From Patescibacteria group bacterium (GTDB lineage: Bacteria; Patescibacteria; Paceibacteria; UBA6257; 2-01-FULL-56-20), in contig JAMDBA010000077.1 in NCBI GenBank assembly GCA_023484365.1, forward strand, positions 1 to 11,781: a DNA stretch of 11,781 bases. The letters are read 5' to 3'. The translations under genes were made by a program, and so were the position numbers. A model generated the notes under the pieces. That model made no database searches. It saw nothing but the letters and a program-made list of their open reading frames with translations, and was not told the origin of the DNA. Of this stretch, positions 1-5,301 are shown in pieces. Each line of letters begins with the position of its first letter. Position 1 is the first letter of the stretch.

Positions 1-297
1 TGACCTTGGCCAAAAAAATAAATTACTCCAAAGGATGTTTAAAAGAGCGTTAAGTATAAAAATTAAAATTATTATCCAAAACCTTTGACCGCGCGCTTTT
101 TTGTTCCAGATGATTATTGCCGAGGCGGCGCTTAGCAAAAAAATAATCGACCAAACAATGCCGATAACCGTCCCGGAGGGAGTCCAAGAGGGCAGTTTAA
201 TCGTCCTATACCAAATCAATCCGCTGCTTGTTATTAGTCCGCTCCAAAGGGCAACTATGACAACTATTAGCGGAATGGCAAGATAATTTTGCTTCAT
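1..297 (-). CDS. tspO: TspO/MBR family membrane protein, 3' end cut by the window edge
   Basis: Reading leftward from an ATG at 297-295, the frame stays open for 99 codons to the left edge, so the stop and the C-terminal part lie outside. The protein is hydrophobic and rich in Trp. It carries TspO signatures in order: WYRTIKLPSWTPSG at residues 29-42, IVWSIIF at 47-53 after a short turn, and LNALLNILWSNLFF at 82-95. About three of the family's five membrane helices are visible (roughly 5-27, 43-65 and 72-95). Family members are inner-membrane proteins that bind porphyrins or other hydrophobic ligands, with sensory or transport roles that remain debated. The ATG lies 1 nt after the stop of the upstream thioredoxin-like gene and has no good Shine-Dalgarno, so the two are probably cotranscribed and translationally coupled. 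The family call is firm; the role in this cell is unknown. Confidence 0.85.
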   Translation of the reverse strand, partial: MKQNYLAIPLIVVIVALWSGLITSSGLIWYRTIKLPSWTPSGTVIGIVWSIIFLLSAASAIIIWNKKARGQRFWIIILIFILNALLNILWSNLFFWPRS

Positions 298-298
298 A

Positions 299-550
299 TT
301 AAGCGCTCAAGCGAACTATTTCTTCGTACGGGGCTTCGCCGCAAATTATTTTATCGGTCTCGGTGTTAATAAAAAACGGCACGCCGCCGCAGCGCCCTTT
401 GTCGTAGCCGTCCATTTTTTTAGCATTTTCTGCGTTATGCCAAACTTCGTATTTTTCAAAATTCTTACCTGTTTCTTTCTCAAGACGCGCAACTAATGGT
501 TCCATGTTTTTACAATGAGGACATTCCAAACCGTAAAATTCTAGAAGCAT
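299..550 (-). CDS. Minimal thioredoxin-like protein with a CPHC active site
   Basis: This 83-residue protein starts MLLEFYGLECPHCKNMEPL. It has a Cys10-Pro-His-Cys13 redox motif at the N-terminus of a helix and the conserved cis-proline in CGGVPFF (Pro58), both placed as in the thioredoxin fold. Two more cysteines (54 and 70) flank the cis-Pro strand. It is shorter than a usual thioredoxin (about 105 residues) and lacks the first beta strand and helix. There is no signal peptide, so it should act in the cytoplasm as a thiol-disulfide exchanger. CPHC resembles the DsbA motif, but the size and C-terminus resemble small thioredoxin or glutaredoxin-like proteins. Substrates cannot be read from sequence. 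It lies 108 nt downstream of the hydrolase gene and 1 nt upstream of tspO. No Shine-Dalgarno precedes the ATG, which follows an A/T-rich stretch. Confidence 0.8.
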   Translation of the reverse strand: MLLEFYGLECPHCKNMEPLVARLEKETGKNFEKYEVWHNAENAKKMDGYDKGRCGGVPFFINTETDKIICGEAPYEEIVRLSA

Positions 551-611
551 TTTATAAAAAAATTGATTTGTTTATCATAGCCGACGTCAAATTATCGCTA
601 CGATTTATTTA

Positions 612-620
612 ATTGTAGCA
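612..620 (-). promoter_or_regulatory. Possible extended -10 promoter for the thioredoxin-tspO pair
   Basis: On the minus strand this stretch reads TGCTACAAT, a TGn plus a TATAAT-like hexamer. It lies between the hydrolase stop (659) and the thioredoxin-like start (550). No convincing -35 box is found 16-18 nt upstream. The pair could instead be read from the hydrolase promoter, since no strong terminator lies between them. Confidence 0.3.
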
Positions 621-658
621 CACTAAAGAAGCTAAGTCTTTTAGAGCTTGAAGATTGC

Positions 659-1648
659 TTAGCGCTTGTTGTCTCGGTAGTATCTCTCTAAAAGATAAAT
701 AGCCGATTTAGCTATTGCTTCTGGGCGGAAAAAAGGAAGGGCGTGACGGCCCATTTTTTGGGCAATTATCATTTTTACATAAGGGCTATTTTGGAATAAA
801 TTGTTTTTTAAATATTCCTCGCGCGGATCGGCGTAATTTTTTTTCTTGCCCTCTTTTTCTTCGTTGTTTATTTTCCCTGGCGGTATGATTTTATCTGGGT
901 TAGAAACCAAGTCTTTGGCTCCTTGTATAAGGATAATCGGCGCTTTTATTTTGGAGGTTTTCTCATTAAACTTTGCCATCGCTTTAACATCTTCTAAAAA
1001 AATTTTCGGATATTTTATTCCTGCGCGCGACACTTCTTCTAAAATATCAAAAATTGAATCCAGGGCGATATTGGCGGAATCGTTTGTTTTTGGGGTATTG
1101 ATAACGTCTTTGACGAAATTCTTCGCTAACTCAGCGCTTTTTTGCTCGTAAAGGCCGACCGGTCCCATAAGCACGACTCCCTTTATTTTTATTTTTTCCT
1201 CGTCGTTTTCTTGAAGGAGGTTGGCGAGGCTTATCGCCTTATCTCCACCTTTAGAATAGCCCGCGATTATAACTTCTTTGATTTTGCTTTCTTTAATAAA
1301 GCCTCTTACCGCTTCAGCTTCTTTTTCTAATGGATTTTTAAGCGGCTTTTCAGGATTTGTTGATACCAAATAAGTCGGCGAATTAGCGGCTTCGGCAAAG
1401 GCCTGACTTATGCCGTCAAGCGATTGGTCGGACGCGTTTTCCGCCCATCCTGGCATAAAAATAACGGCATGGTTGTTTTTTTCCGATTCCTTTGCGGACT
1501 CGGAGGAAAATTTCCTCCACGATATTTCTATTTCGCCATCTTCGGTTTCTTTTCTTCCTGACTCTATTTCTTTAGCGGTTTTTTCAATTTCTTTGCCGGC
1601 GTCGGGCCTATTTTTCGGCGATTCCATATTCATATTATGAATATGCAT
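659..1648 (-). CDS. Alpha/beta hydrolase with a charged N-terminal extension
   Basis: Numbered from the ATG at 1648 (329 residues), the alpha/beta-hydrolase core begins near residue 60 with HAVIFMPGWAENASD, the strand and oxyanion region. The nucleophile elbow is G-Y-S132-K-G. A likely catalytic Asp246 lies in LIQGAKDLVS, and a likely catalytic His302 in KMGRHALPFF, so a complete Ser-Asp-His triad is present in the expected order. A helical cap-like stretch spans about residues 165-225, and a Lys/Glu-rich loop spans 258-280. The first 58 residues are highly charged and look disordered; no signal peptide is seen, so the protein is probably cytoplasmic. The substrate is unknown. Start choice is uncertain: a TTG lies at 1651, and in-frame ATGs at 1648, 1633 and 1627, none with a Shine-Dalgarno. 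It is the first gene of the leftward group and diverges from the glycerate kinase gene. Confidence 0.8.
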   Translation of the reverse strand: MHIHNMNMESPKNRPDAGKEIEKTAKEIESGRKETEDGEIEISWRKFSSESAKESEKNNHAVIFMPGWAENASDQSLDGISQAFAEAANSPTYLVSTNPEKPLKNPLEKEAEAVRGFIKESKIKEVIIAGYSKGGDKAISLANLLQENDEEKIKIKGVVLMGPVGLYEQKSAELAKNFVKDVINTPKTNDSANIALDSIFDILEEVSRAGIKYPKIFLEDVKAMAKFNEKTSKIKAPIILIQGAKDLVSNPDKIIPPGKINNEEKEGKKKNYADPREEYLKNNLFQNSPYVKMIIAQKMGRHALPFFRPEAIAKSAIYLLERYYRDNKR

Positions 1649-1652
1649 CAAA

Positions 1653-1658
1653 ATTATA
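1653..1658 (-). promoter_or_regulatory. -10 box directly before the hydrolase start
   Basis: The minus strand reads TATAAT here, and the ATG at 1648 follows after only 4 nt. Transcription would begin at or just inside the ATG at 1648, or a few nt before the alternative ATGs at 1633 and 1627. This points to a leaderless or nearly leaderless mRNA. A TTGACA lies only 4 nt upstream of the hexamer, too close to act as its -35 box, and none is seen at 16-18 nt. Confidence 0.45.
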
Positions 1659-1747
1659 ACTATGTCAACAACAGACAGGACGTAGTCTTTTGATTTTTAT
1701 AGCACAGTCAAAATCTGCGGCAAAAGCCAAGTTTTTATTTTTTAAGA

Positions 1748-1756
1748 TGATATAAT
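1748..1756 (+). promoter_or_regulatory. Extended -10 promoter of the glycerate kinase-enolase operon
   Basis: The sequence TGATATAAT is a perfect TATAAT with an extended TGn element. The ATG follows 10 nt after the hexamer, so the expected start of transcription (about 1763) leaves a leader of only 3-5 nt with no Shine-Dalgarno. The -35 region is weak, as is common for extended -10 promoters. Confidence 0.6.
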
Positions 1757-1766
1757 TAATAATATT

Positions 1767-3026
1767 ATGTGGATCAAAAATTACAGCGAACTTGCCGCCA
1801 GCCCGCAACGGAAAATCGCGCTTAGTTTAATTGAGGCGGCGCTTGATTCGATTAGAACAGAAGAGGCTATCAGAAAAAATCTGGAGTTAAAAAAGGGCAA
1901 ATTAACGATAAAAAACAAAAATTTTGATTTAAAAAAATTCAAAAAAATAAGCGTTATAGGTTTCGGTAAGGTTGCCTGTGAAGCGGCGCCGGCGATTGAG
2001 GGGATCTTAAGGGAAAAAATTGCCAGCGGCGCGGTTATCGGCAATATTGCCGCTCCTAACGTTTGCCAGGTTATTAAAACTTACAGCGGCACTCATCCGA
2101 CGCCATCGGAAGAAAATTTTTTGATCACAAAAAATTTAATGGAGATCGCCGCTGGCGCCGGCGAAGACGATTTGGTCATAGTGGTTGTTTCCGGAGGCGG
2201 TTCGGCTATGCTGTGCTGGCCAGCTTCGGAATGTTTTTTGGGTAAAAAACTTTATGAAGATTCCATAAAAAGCGATATTCCTATTGAAGAGTTAAACGTC
2301 TTAAGAAAGCATCTTTCCGGGCTTAAGGGCGGCGGTTTGGCGAGCTTGCTTTATCCTGCGACGGTAATAGGATTAATTTTTTCCGATGTCCCGAGCAACC
2401 AGTTTGATATGGTGGCTTCCGGCCCGACTTATTTTGATCCGACGACGGTCAATGATGCAAAAAAAATCGCCAAAAAATACGGCTTAAAAAATTATCCTTT
2501 CAGCGAAACACCCAAGGAGCCGATTTATTTTAAAAACGTTTTTAATTTCCCTATTGTTTCTAACCTTGACGCGCTCAGAGCGATGAAAAATAGGGCTGGC
2601 GAGCTTGGCTTAACATCAAAAATATTTTCTTCGGATATTGCAAAAAATCAGAAAAAAGCGATAGAAATTTTTAAATCGGTAAAATTTAAAGGAGTGGCGA
2701 TCTTTGCCGGCGAGCCTGAAGCCGCCATTCCTAAGCGGCACGGCAAAGGCGGCAGAAATCAGCAGCTGACCTTAGAGATGCTTTCAAGGATAAAAGACAA
2801 CCAGCTTTTTGTCTCTTTTGCTTCCGATGGCCAGGATAATATTCCGGTAACCGGCGCGATTGCTGATAAGTTAACAGCCGAAAAAGCCAAAAAATTAAAA
2901 CTGAATTCTAAACAGTTCGCTGTCCGCTTTGACGCTTTTAATTTTTTCCGCCAGACCAAAGATTTAATTTTTACCCAGTCAACCAACGAAAATGTTTCCG
3001 ATTTGATGATTCTGCTAAGCGAATAA
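1767..3026 (+). CDS. gck: Glycerate kinase, class II (MOFRL family; glycerate 2-kinase)
   Basis: This 419-residue protein has the usual length and motif order of the DUF4147/MOFRL glycerate kinases. Residues 61-72 (ISVIGFGKVACE) hold the conserved GxGK lysine (68). HPTPSEEN lies at 110-117, VVSGGGSAMLCWP at 140-152, LNVLRKHLSGLKGGGLA at 176-192 and SDVPSNQFDMVASGPT at 206-221. The C-terminal MOFRL domain shows FAGEPEA (313-319), GKGGRNQQLTLEM (327-339), SFASDGQDNIPVTGAIAD (350-367) and a modified terminal STNENVSDL. Class-II enzymes phosphorylate D-glycerate with ATP, and characterised members make 2-phosphoglycerate. The enolase gene starts 1 nt after the stop and uses exactly that product, which supports the 2-kinase reading. 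The source of glycerate is not shown in this window. The start is the ATG just after an extended -10 box; no Shine-Dalgarno is present. Confidence 0.93.
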   Translation: MWIKNYSELAASPQRKIALSLIEAALDSIRTEEAIRKNLELKKGKLTIKNKNFDLKKFKKISVIGFGKVACEAAPAIEGILREKIASGAVIGNIAAPNVCQVIKTYSGTHPTPSEENFLITKNLMEIAAGAGEDDLVIVVVSGGGSAMLCWPASECFLGKKLYEDSIKSDIPIEELNVLRKHLSGLKGGGLASLLYPATVIGLIFSDVPSNQFDMVASGPTYFDPTTVNDAKKIAKKYGLKNYPFSETPKEPIYFKNVFNFPIVSNLDALRAMKNRAGELGLTSKIFSSDIAKNQKKAIEIFKSVKFKGVAIFAGEPEAAIPKRHGKGGRNQQLTLEMLSRIKDNQLFVSFASDGQDNIPVTGAIADKLTAEKAKKLKLNSKQFAVRFDAFNFFRQTKDLIFTQSTNENVSDLMILLSE

Positions 3027-3027
3027 A

Positions 3028-4236
3028 ATGACAAAGATCAAAAAAATATCCGGGAGGGAGATCTTAGACTCGCGCGGCGCGCCGACTTTAGAGGTGGTTG
3101 TTGAAACAGAAAATTCAAAAGGCATTTTCGGCGTCCCGGCTGGAAAAAGCAAAGGAGAGAAGGAGGCGGTAGAATTGAGGGATGGCGAAAAGATATTTGG
3201 CGGGTTGGGGGTCAAAAAAGCAGTTTCTATAATACAGGATTTAATCAATCCGGAATTATCCGGTTTTGACGTTGAAGAACAGGATAAAATTGACAAAAAA
3301 CTCATTGAGCTTGATGGCACCGAGAATAAGTCTCACTTAGGAGGAAACACGATTATTGGCATAAGCATCGCGGCGGCGAAAGCGGCGGCGGCAGCTCAAA
3401 AAGAACCGCTTTATTTACATCTTAAAGAAAAATTCGGATTTAAAAACTCGCTTAAGGCGCCAAGATTATTTTCTAATATTATAAACGGCGGAAAGCATAG
3501 CTTAAGCCCGTTAGCTTTCCAGGAATATTTAATTATTCCTCAGTCAGAGTCAATTAGCGAAGACTTGTTGTCAATGAAAATTATTTTTGACAAGGCGAGA
3601 GAAATTATAAAAAAAGAGTTTGGCGACGTTTCGGCTAATGCCGGCGGAGACGAAGGAGGGTTTGTTTTAAATACAGGCGACATCGAGAAACCGCTTGAGA
3701 TTTTAAGCGATGCGGCAAAAAATACCGGTCGAAATATAAGATTGAGCTTGGATGCGGCAGCCGGCTCATTTTACGAAAACGGGAAATACGAAGTAGAAAA
3801 AGAAAAATTTTCACCGCGGGAATTGCTTGAGAAATACCAGGGGCTTGCTAAAAAATACGATATTTTTTCAATTGAAGATCCTTTTTTTGAAAACGAAGAT
3901 TTAAAATATTTTTCCGATTTAAATAAGAACCTTATCGTTGTTGGAGATGATTTGACGGTCACGAACGAGAAATTAATCAAGCGGGCCGCATCAAGTATTG
4001 GCGCGGTTATTATTAAGCCGAATCAAATTGGAACTCTTAGCGAAACCATCGCTGCGGTGAAAACAGCCCAAAAATCTGGTCTTAAAGTAATAGTCAGTCA
4101 TAGGAGCGGCGAGACGAATGACGATTTTGTGGCCGATTTAGCGGCGGCCGTTAATGCTTTCGGATTAAAAGCCGGCGCGCCTAACCGCGGCGAAAGGCTG
4201 GCGAAATACAACAGAATTTGGGAGATATTTAAATAA
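3028..4236 (+). CDS. eno: Enolase (phosphopyruvate hydratase)
   Basis: This enzyme interconverts 2-phosphoglycerate and PEP in lower glycolysis. The 402 residues are slightly fewer than the usual 420-430. The N-terminal ISGREILDSRGAPTLEV (7-23) is typical, and the catalytic set is complete: His157 and Glu166 (IINGGKH...FQEY), Glu209 (GGDEGGF), metal ligands Asp242, Glu283 (SIEDP) and Asp308 (VGDDL), Lys330 (IIKPNQIGT), His358-Arg359-Ser360 (SHRSGET) and Lys381 (LKAGAP). The mobile active-site loop is unusual: the common SGAST is AGKSK at 38-42, keeping the metal-binding Ser41 but with two added lysines. The usual GGxHAxN is GGKHSLS, and LDxAASEFY is LDAAAGSFY. The gene overlaps no neighbour but sits 1 nt after glycerate kinase, so translation is probably coupled. 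No strong intrinsic terminator is visible between its stop and the insertion element. Confidence 0.95.
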   Translation: MTKIKKISGREILDSRGAPTLEVVVETENSKGIFGVPAGKSKGEKEAVELRDGEKIFGGLGVKKAVSIIQDLINPELSGFDVEEQDKIDKKLIELDGTENKSHLGGNTIIGISIAAAKAAAAAQKEPLYLHLKEKFGFKNSLKAPRLFSNIINGGKHSLSPLAFQEYLIIPQSESISEDLLSMKIIFDKAREIIKKEFGDVSANAGGDEGGFVLNTGDIEKPLEILSDAAKNTGRNIRLSLDAAAGSFYENGKYEVEKEKFSPRELLEKYQGLAKKYDIFSIEDPFFENEDLKYFSDLNKNLIVVGDDLTVTNEKLIKRAASSIGAVIIKPNQIGTLSETIAAVKTAQKSGLKVIVSHRSGETNDDFVADLAAAVNAFGLKAGAPNRGERLAKYNRIWEIFK

Positions 4237-4297
4237 TCTTAACGTTTATTTTAACCCGTTTATTGTTGTATTTTTTGTTTGACAGCCCTGGCGCAAG

Positions 4298-4318
4298 CCC
4301 CGGCCTTTAGGCCGAGGG
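4298..4318 (+). repeat. Left subterminal hairpin of the IS element
   Basis: Bases 4298-4305 pair with 4310-4318 around a TTTA loop (4306-4309), giving eight base pairs with one bulged A at 4315. Bulged bases in such hairpins are a known recognition feature for Y1 transposases. The tnpA stop codon (minus strand, 4309-4307) lies in the loop. Confidence 0.8.
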
Positions 4319-4738
4319 TCTAGCGAGTTTCTCCTCTTGCCATTGCGCTCTCACGTAGGCGCGCATTACGGACTCGTTGGCTCGCCCGACGGTCTCTGAA
4401 AAATAGCCATCAGCCCATAAGCTGTCGCCCCAGAGAAACTCCTCAAGTTCGGGAAACTCTTGCCTGATCACTCTCGAACTGCCGCCTTTCAATATTCGAA
4501 CCGTATCAGCCACGTTATCGGCGGGCTGTATTTGAATTATCATGTGTACGTGATCGGGCAGGATGGCGCATTCGTGAATGTACCAGCGATTCATTTTACA
4601 ACACTCAAAAAACAACTTAGTAAGCCGTCGGGCGAGCTCTTTATGAAGTACTCTCCTGCGATATTTAGGAACGAAAACAATATGAAAAAGATTACGATGA
4701 ATAGTATGGGAATTCCTCCAGAATACAGGTCTAACCAT
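4307..4738 (-). CDS. tnpA: IS200/IS605-family Y1 (HUH) transposase TnpA
   Basis: This 143-residue protein is a full-length single-strand transposase of the Y1 HUH class. The HUH metal-binding pair is His63-Val-His65 in ILPDHVHMII. A conserved LKGGSSR lies at 83-89 and WADGYFSETVG at 108-118. The probable nucleophilic tyrosine is Tyr128 in the C-terminal helix, MRAYVRAQ. Such enzymes act as dimers, cut single-stranded DNA next to the terminal hairpins, form a 5'-phosphotyrosine link and move the element as a circle, often at replication forks. No frameshift or missing residue is seen, so it may be active. The stop codon lies inside a terminal hairpin loop. A TATAAT starts 13 nt before the ATG, with no Shine-Dalgarno. 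The last codons form one arm of a 19-bp inverted repeat whose other arm lies upstream of the gene. Confidence 0.92.
   Translation of the reverse strand: MVRPVFWRNSHTIHRNLFHIVFVPKYRRRVLHKELARRLTKLFFECCKMNRWYIHECAILPDHVHMIIQIQPADNVADTVRILKGGSSRVIRQEFPELEEFLWGDSLWADGYFSETVGRANESVMRAYVRAQWQEEKLARPSA
4331..4349 (+). repeat. 19-bp inverted repeat, left arm (inside tnpA 3' end)
   Basis: CTCCTCTTGCCATTGCGCT is the exact reverse complement of 4751-4769, 401 bp away. This arm encodes the C-terminal residues around RAQWQEE of TnpA on the minus strand. The match stops at 4330 and 4350. It is separate from the terminal hairpins. Confidence 0.9.
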
Positions 4739-4745
4739 GTGTCTT

Positions 4746-4751
4746 ATTATA
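4746..4751 (-). promoter_or_regulatory. -10 box just before tnpA
   Basis: The minus strand reads TATAAT, then AAGACAC and the ATG at 4738. A start 7-8 nt after the hexamer would put the mRNA 5' end at or next to the ATG. No matching -35 box is evident. The hexamer abuts the right arm of the 19-bp inverted repeat and shares one base with it. Confidence 0.5.
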
Positions 4752-4769
4752 GCGCAATGGCAAGAGGAG
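4751..4769 (+). repeat. 19-bp inverted repeat, right arm (upstream of tnpA)
   Basis: AGCGCAATGGCAAGAGGAG is the reverse complement of 4331-4349 with no mismatch. It covers the zone directly upstream of the tnpA -10 box. A transcript entering from outside the element would carry both arms and could fold the whole tnpA message into a long-range stem. Confidence 0.9.
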
Positions 4770-4785
4770 GAGATCCGAACTCAAG

Positions 4786-4805
4786 CCACGGGCTTTAGCC
4801 CGTGG
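4786..4805 (+). repeat. Right subterminal hairpin of the IS element
   Basis: Bases 4786-4793 (CCACGGGC) pair perfectly with 4798-4805 (GCCCGTGG) around a TTTA loop. The 5' foot is CAAG (4782-4785), as at the left hairpin. The distance to the inferred boundary at 4813 is 8 nt. Confidence 0.85.
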
Positions 4806-4808
4806 TTG

Positions 4809-4837
4809 TTGACTCAAGCGATTATTCAGTCTATCTT
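4809..4837 (+). promoter_or_regulatory. Promoter of the small Cys/His protein gene, overlapping the IS boundary
   Basis: A -35 box TTGACT (4809-4814), a 17-nt spacer and a -10 box TATCTT (4832-4837) form a good housekeeping-type promoter facing the gene at 4870. The first five bases of the -35 box are the inferred last bases of the IS element, so the box spans the junction. Excision at TTGAC would leave the same -35 sequence. Confidence 0.65.
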
Positions 4838-4856
4838 TAAAGTAGATATTTAAAGA
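4834..4856 (+). repeat. Leader hairpin just upstream of a Shine-Dalgarno
   Basis: TCTTTAAA (4834-4841) pairs perfectly with TTTAAAGA (4849-4856) around a 7-nt loop. It ends 1 nt before the AAGGAG of the next gene. It overlaps the -10 box, and transcription would start inside it, so it may not form in the mRNA. It could instead be a DNA-binding dyad. Confidence 0.4.
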
Positions 4857-4869
4857 GAAGGAGAGAATA

Positions 4870-5205
4870 ATGGAGATACTAAGAGTGAAGGACCTTGATA
4901 TTTATTCAGGACATGGAAAAATCTCTGTTGGCAATTGCGTTTATTCAGATACGAAGTTTAATAAAGGCGATGTGCCTCGTGGGTTTTTGGAAAAAATAGA
5001 TAAAATCCAAAAGGTAACGCAGCAGATTGCAATGTTTGGCTACGGCGTCTGCGAAATATGCCAAAAAGAGAAATATTATTACTATCATATTTATGGCAAA
5101 TATATCTGGCCCAGCGCTCTAAGCCATTTTGTGGAAGTTCACAACTATCGGCCACCTCAGGAATTTATTGATTTCGTTATGAATTTTCAAGAATCTTTAC
5201 CGTGA
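4870..5205 (+). CDS. Unknown small Cys/His-rich protein, possibly metal-binding
   Basis: I do not recognise a named family with certainty. The 111-residue product has a polar N-terminal half and a striking C-terminal half: VCEICQ with Cys61 and Cys64, then His73 after four tyrosines, then IWPSALSHFVEVHNYRPPQEFIDFV with His86 and His91. CxxC plus spaced histidines suggest a zinc site. The W-P-x-x-L-x-H-x-x-x-x-H-x-x-x-P-P-x-E-F pattern resembles one I associate with small uncharacterised bacterial proteins, but I cannot name it. There is no signal peptide or membrane segment. Translation signals are strong: GGAG ends 6 nt before the ATG. It is a single-gene unit with its own -35/-10 promoter and a terminator. 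Base composition resembles the host genes, not the adjoining IS element, so it is probably not cargo. Confidence 0.75.
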   Translation: MEILRVKDLDIYSGHGKISVGNCVYSDTKFNKGDVPRGFLEKIDKIQKVTQQIAMFGYGVCEICQKEKYYYYHIYGKYIWPSALSHFVEVHNYRPPQEFIDFVMNFQESLP

Positions 5206-5247
5206 AGCTATTAAATGTTTTTTATAATGATCGAAATTAATTTTATT

Positions 5248-5273
5248 AAACCTGACATCCGTCGGGTTTTTTT
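5248..5273 (+). terminator. Intrinsic terminator after the small Cys/His protein gene
   Basis: AAACCTGAC (5248-5256) pairs with GTCGGGTTT (5261-5269), a 9-bp stem with one G-T pair and an ATCC loop, followed by a T run to 5273. It separates the small gene from ppsA. Confidence 0.85.
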
Positions 5274-5289
5274 ATTAAGCGGCAAGAGT

Positions 5290-5295
5290 TATAAT
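5290..5295 (+). promoter_or_regulatory. -10 box directly before ppsA
   Basis: A perfect TATAAT is followed after 6 nt by the ppsA ATG at 5302. The usual start point would coincide with the A of the ATG, giving a leaderless mRNA. No Shine-Dalgarno is present. The -35 region lies in the T run of the preceding terminator and does not match the consensus. Confidence 0.55.
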
Positions 5296-5301
5296 TAAAA
5301 T

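Larger units (their letters stand above)
4284..4813. mobile_element. IS200/IS605-type insertion element, about 530 bp, tnpA only
   Basis: A Y1 transposase gene on the minus strand is framed by two hairpins on the same strand (stems at 4298-4318 and 4786-4805), each with a TTTA loop. This is typical of IS200/IS605, which lacks terminal inverted repeats and target duplications. TTGAC occurs at 4279-4283, 14 nt before the left hairpin, and again at 4809-4813, ending 8 nt after the right hairpin. CAAG sits at the 5' foot of both hairpins. I infer insertion 3' of a TTGAC target, with the element ending in TTGAC; removing 4284-4813 would restore a clean TTGACTCAAG site. No tnpB or accessory gene is present. 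The element is visibly richer in G+C (about 50-55% in sampled lines) than flanking genes, consistent with recent arrival. Confidence 0.75.

Noticed and set aside
101..286. Rightward 61-codon ORF near the left edge
   Set aside because: It is antisense to the tspO frame, whose minus-strand translation has clear family motifs; the rightward frame begins with TTG and shows none.
846..1151. Rightward ORFs of 60-100 codons across the hydrolase gene
   Set aside because: They are antisense to an intact alpha/beta hydrolase with a full triad and are explained as complements of its Lys/Glu-rich codons.
1653..1668. TTGACA next to TATAAT on the minus strand as a -35/-10 promoter
   Set aside because: The two hexamers are only 4 nt apart, not 16-18, so only the -10 box was kept.
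4237..4283. Terminator directly after enolase
   Set aside because: Only a 4-bp AACG/CGTT pairing with a long loop is visible, too weak to call, although T-rich sequence follows.
4460..4798. Rightward 112-codon ORF through the IS element
   Set aside because: It lies antisense to tnpA, which has intact HUH and Tyr motifs; the rightward product has no recognisable pattern.
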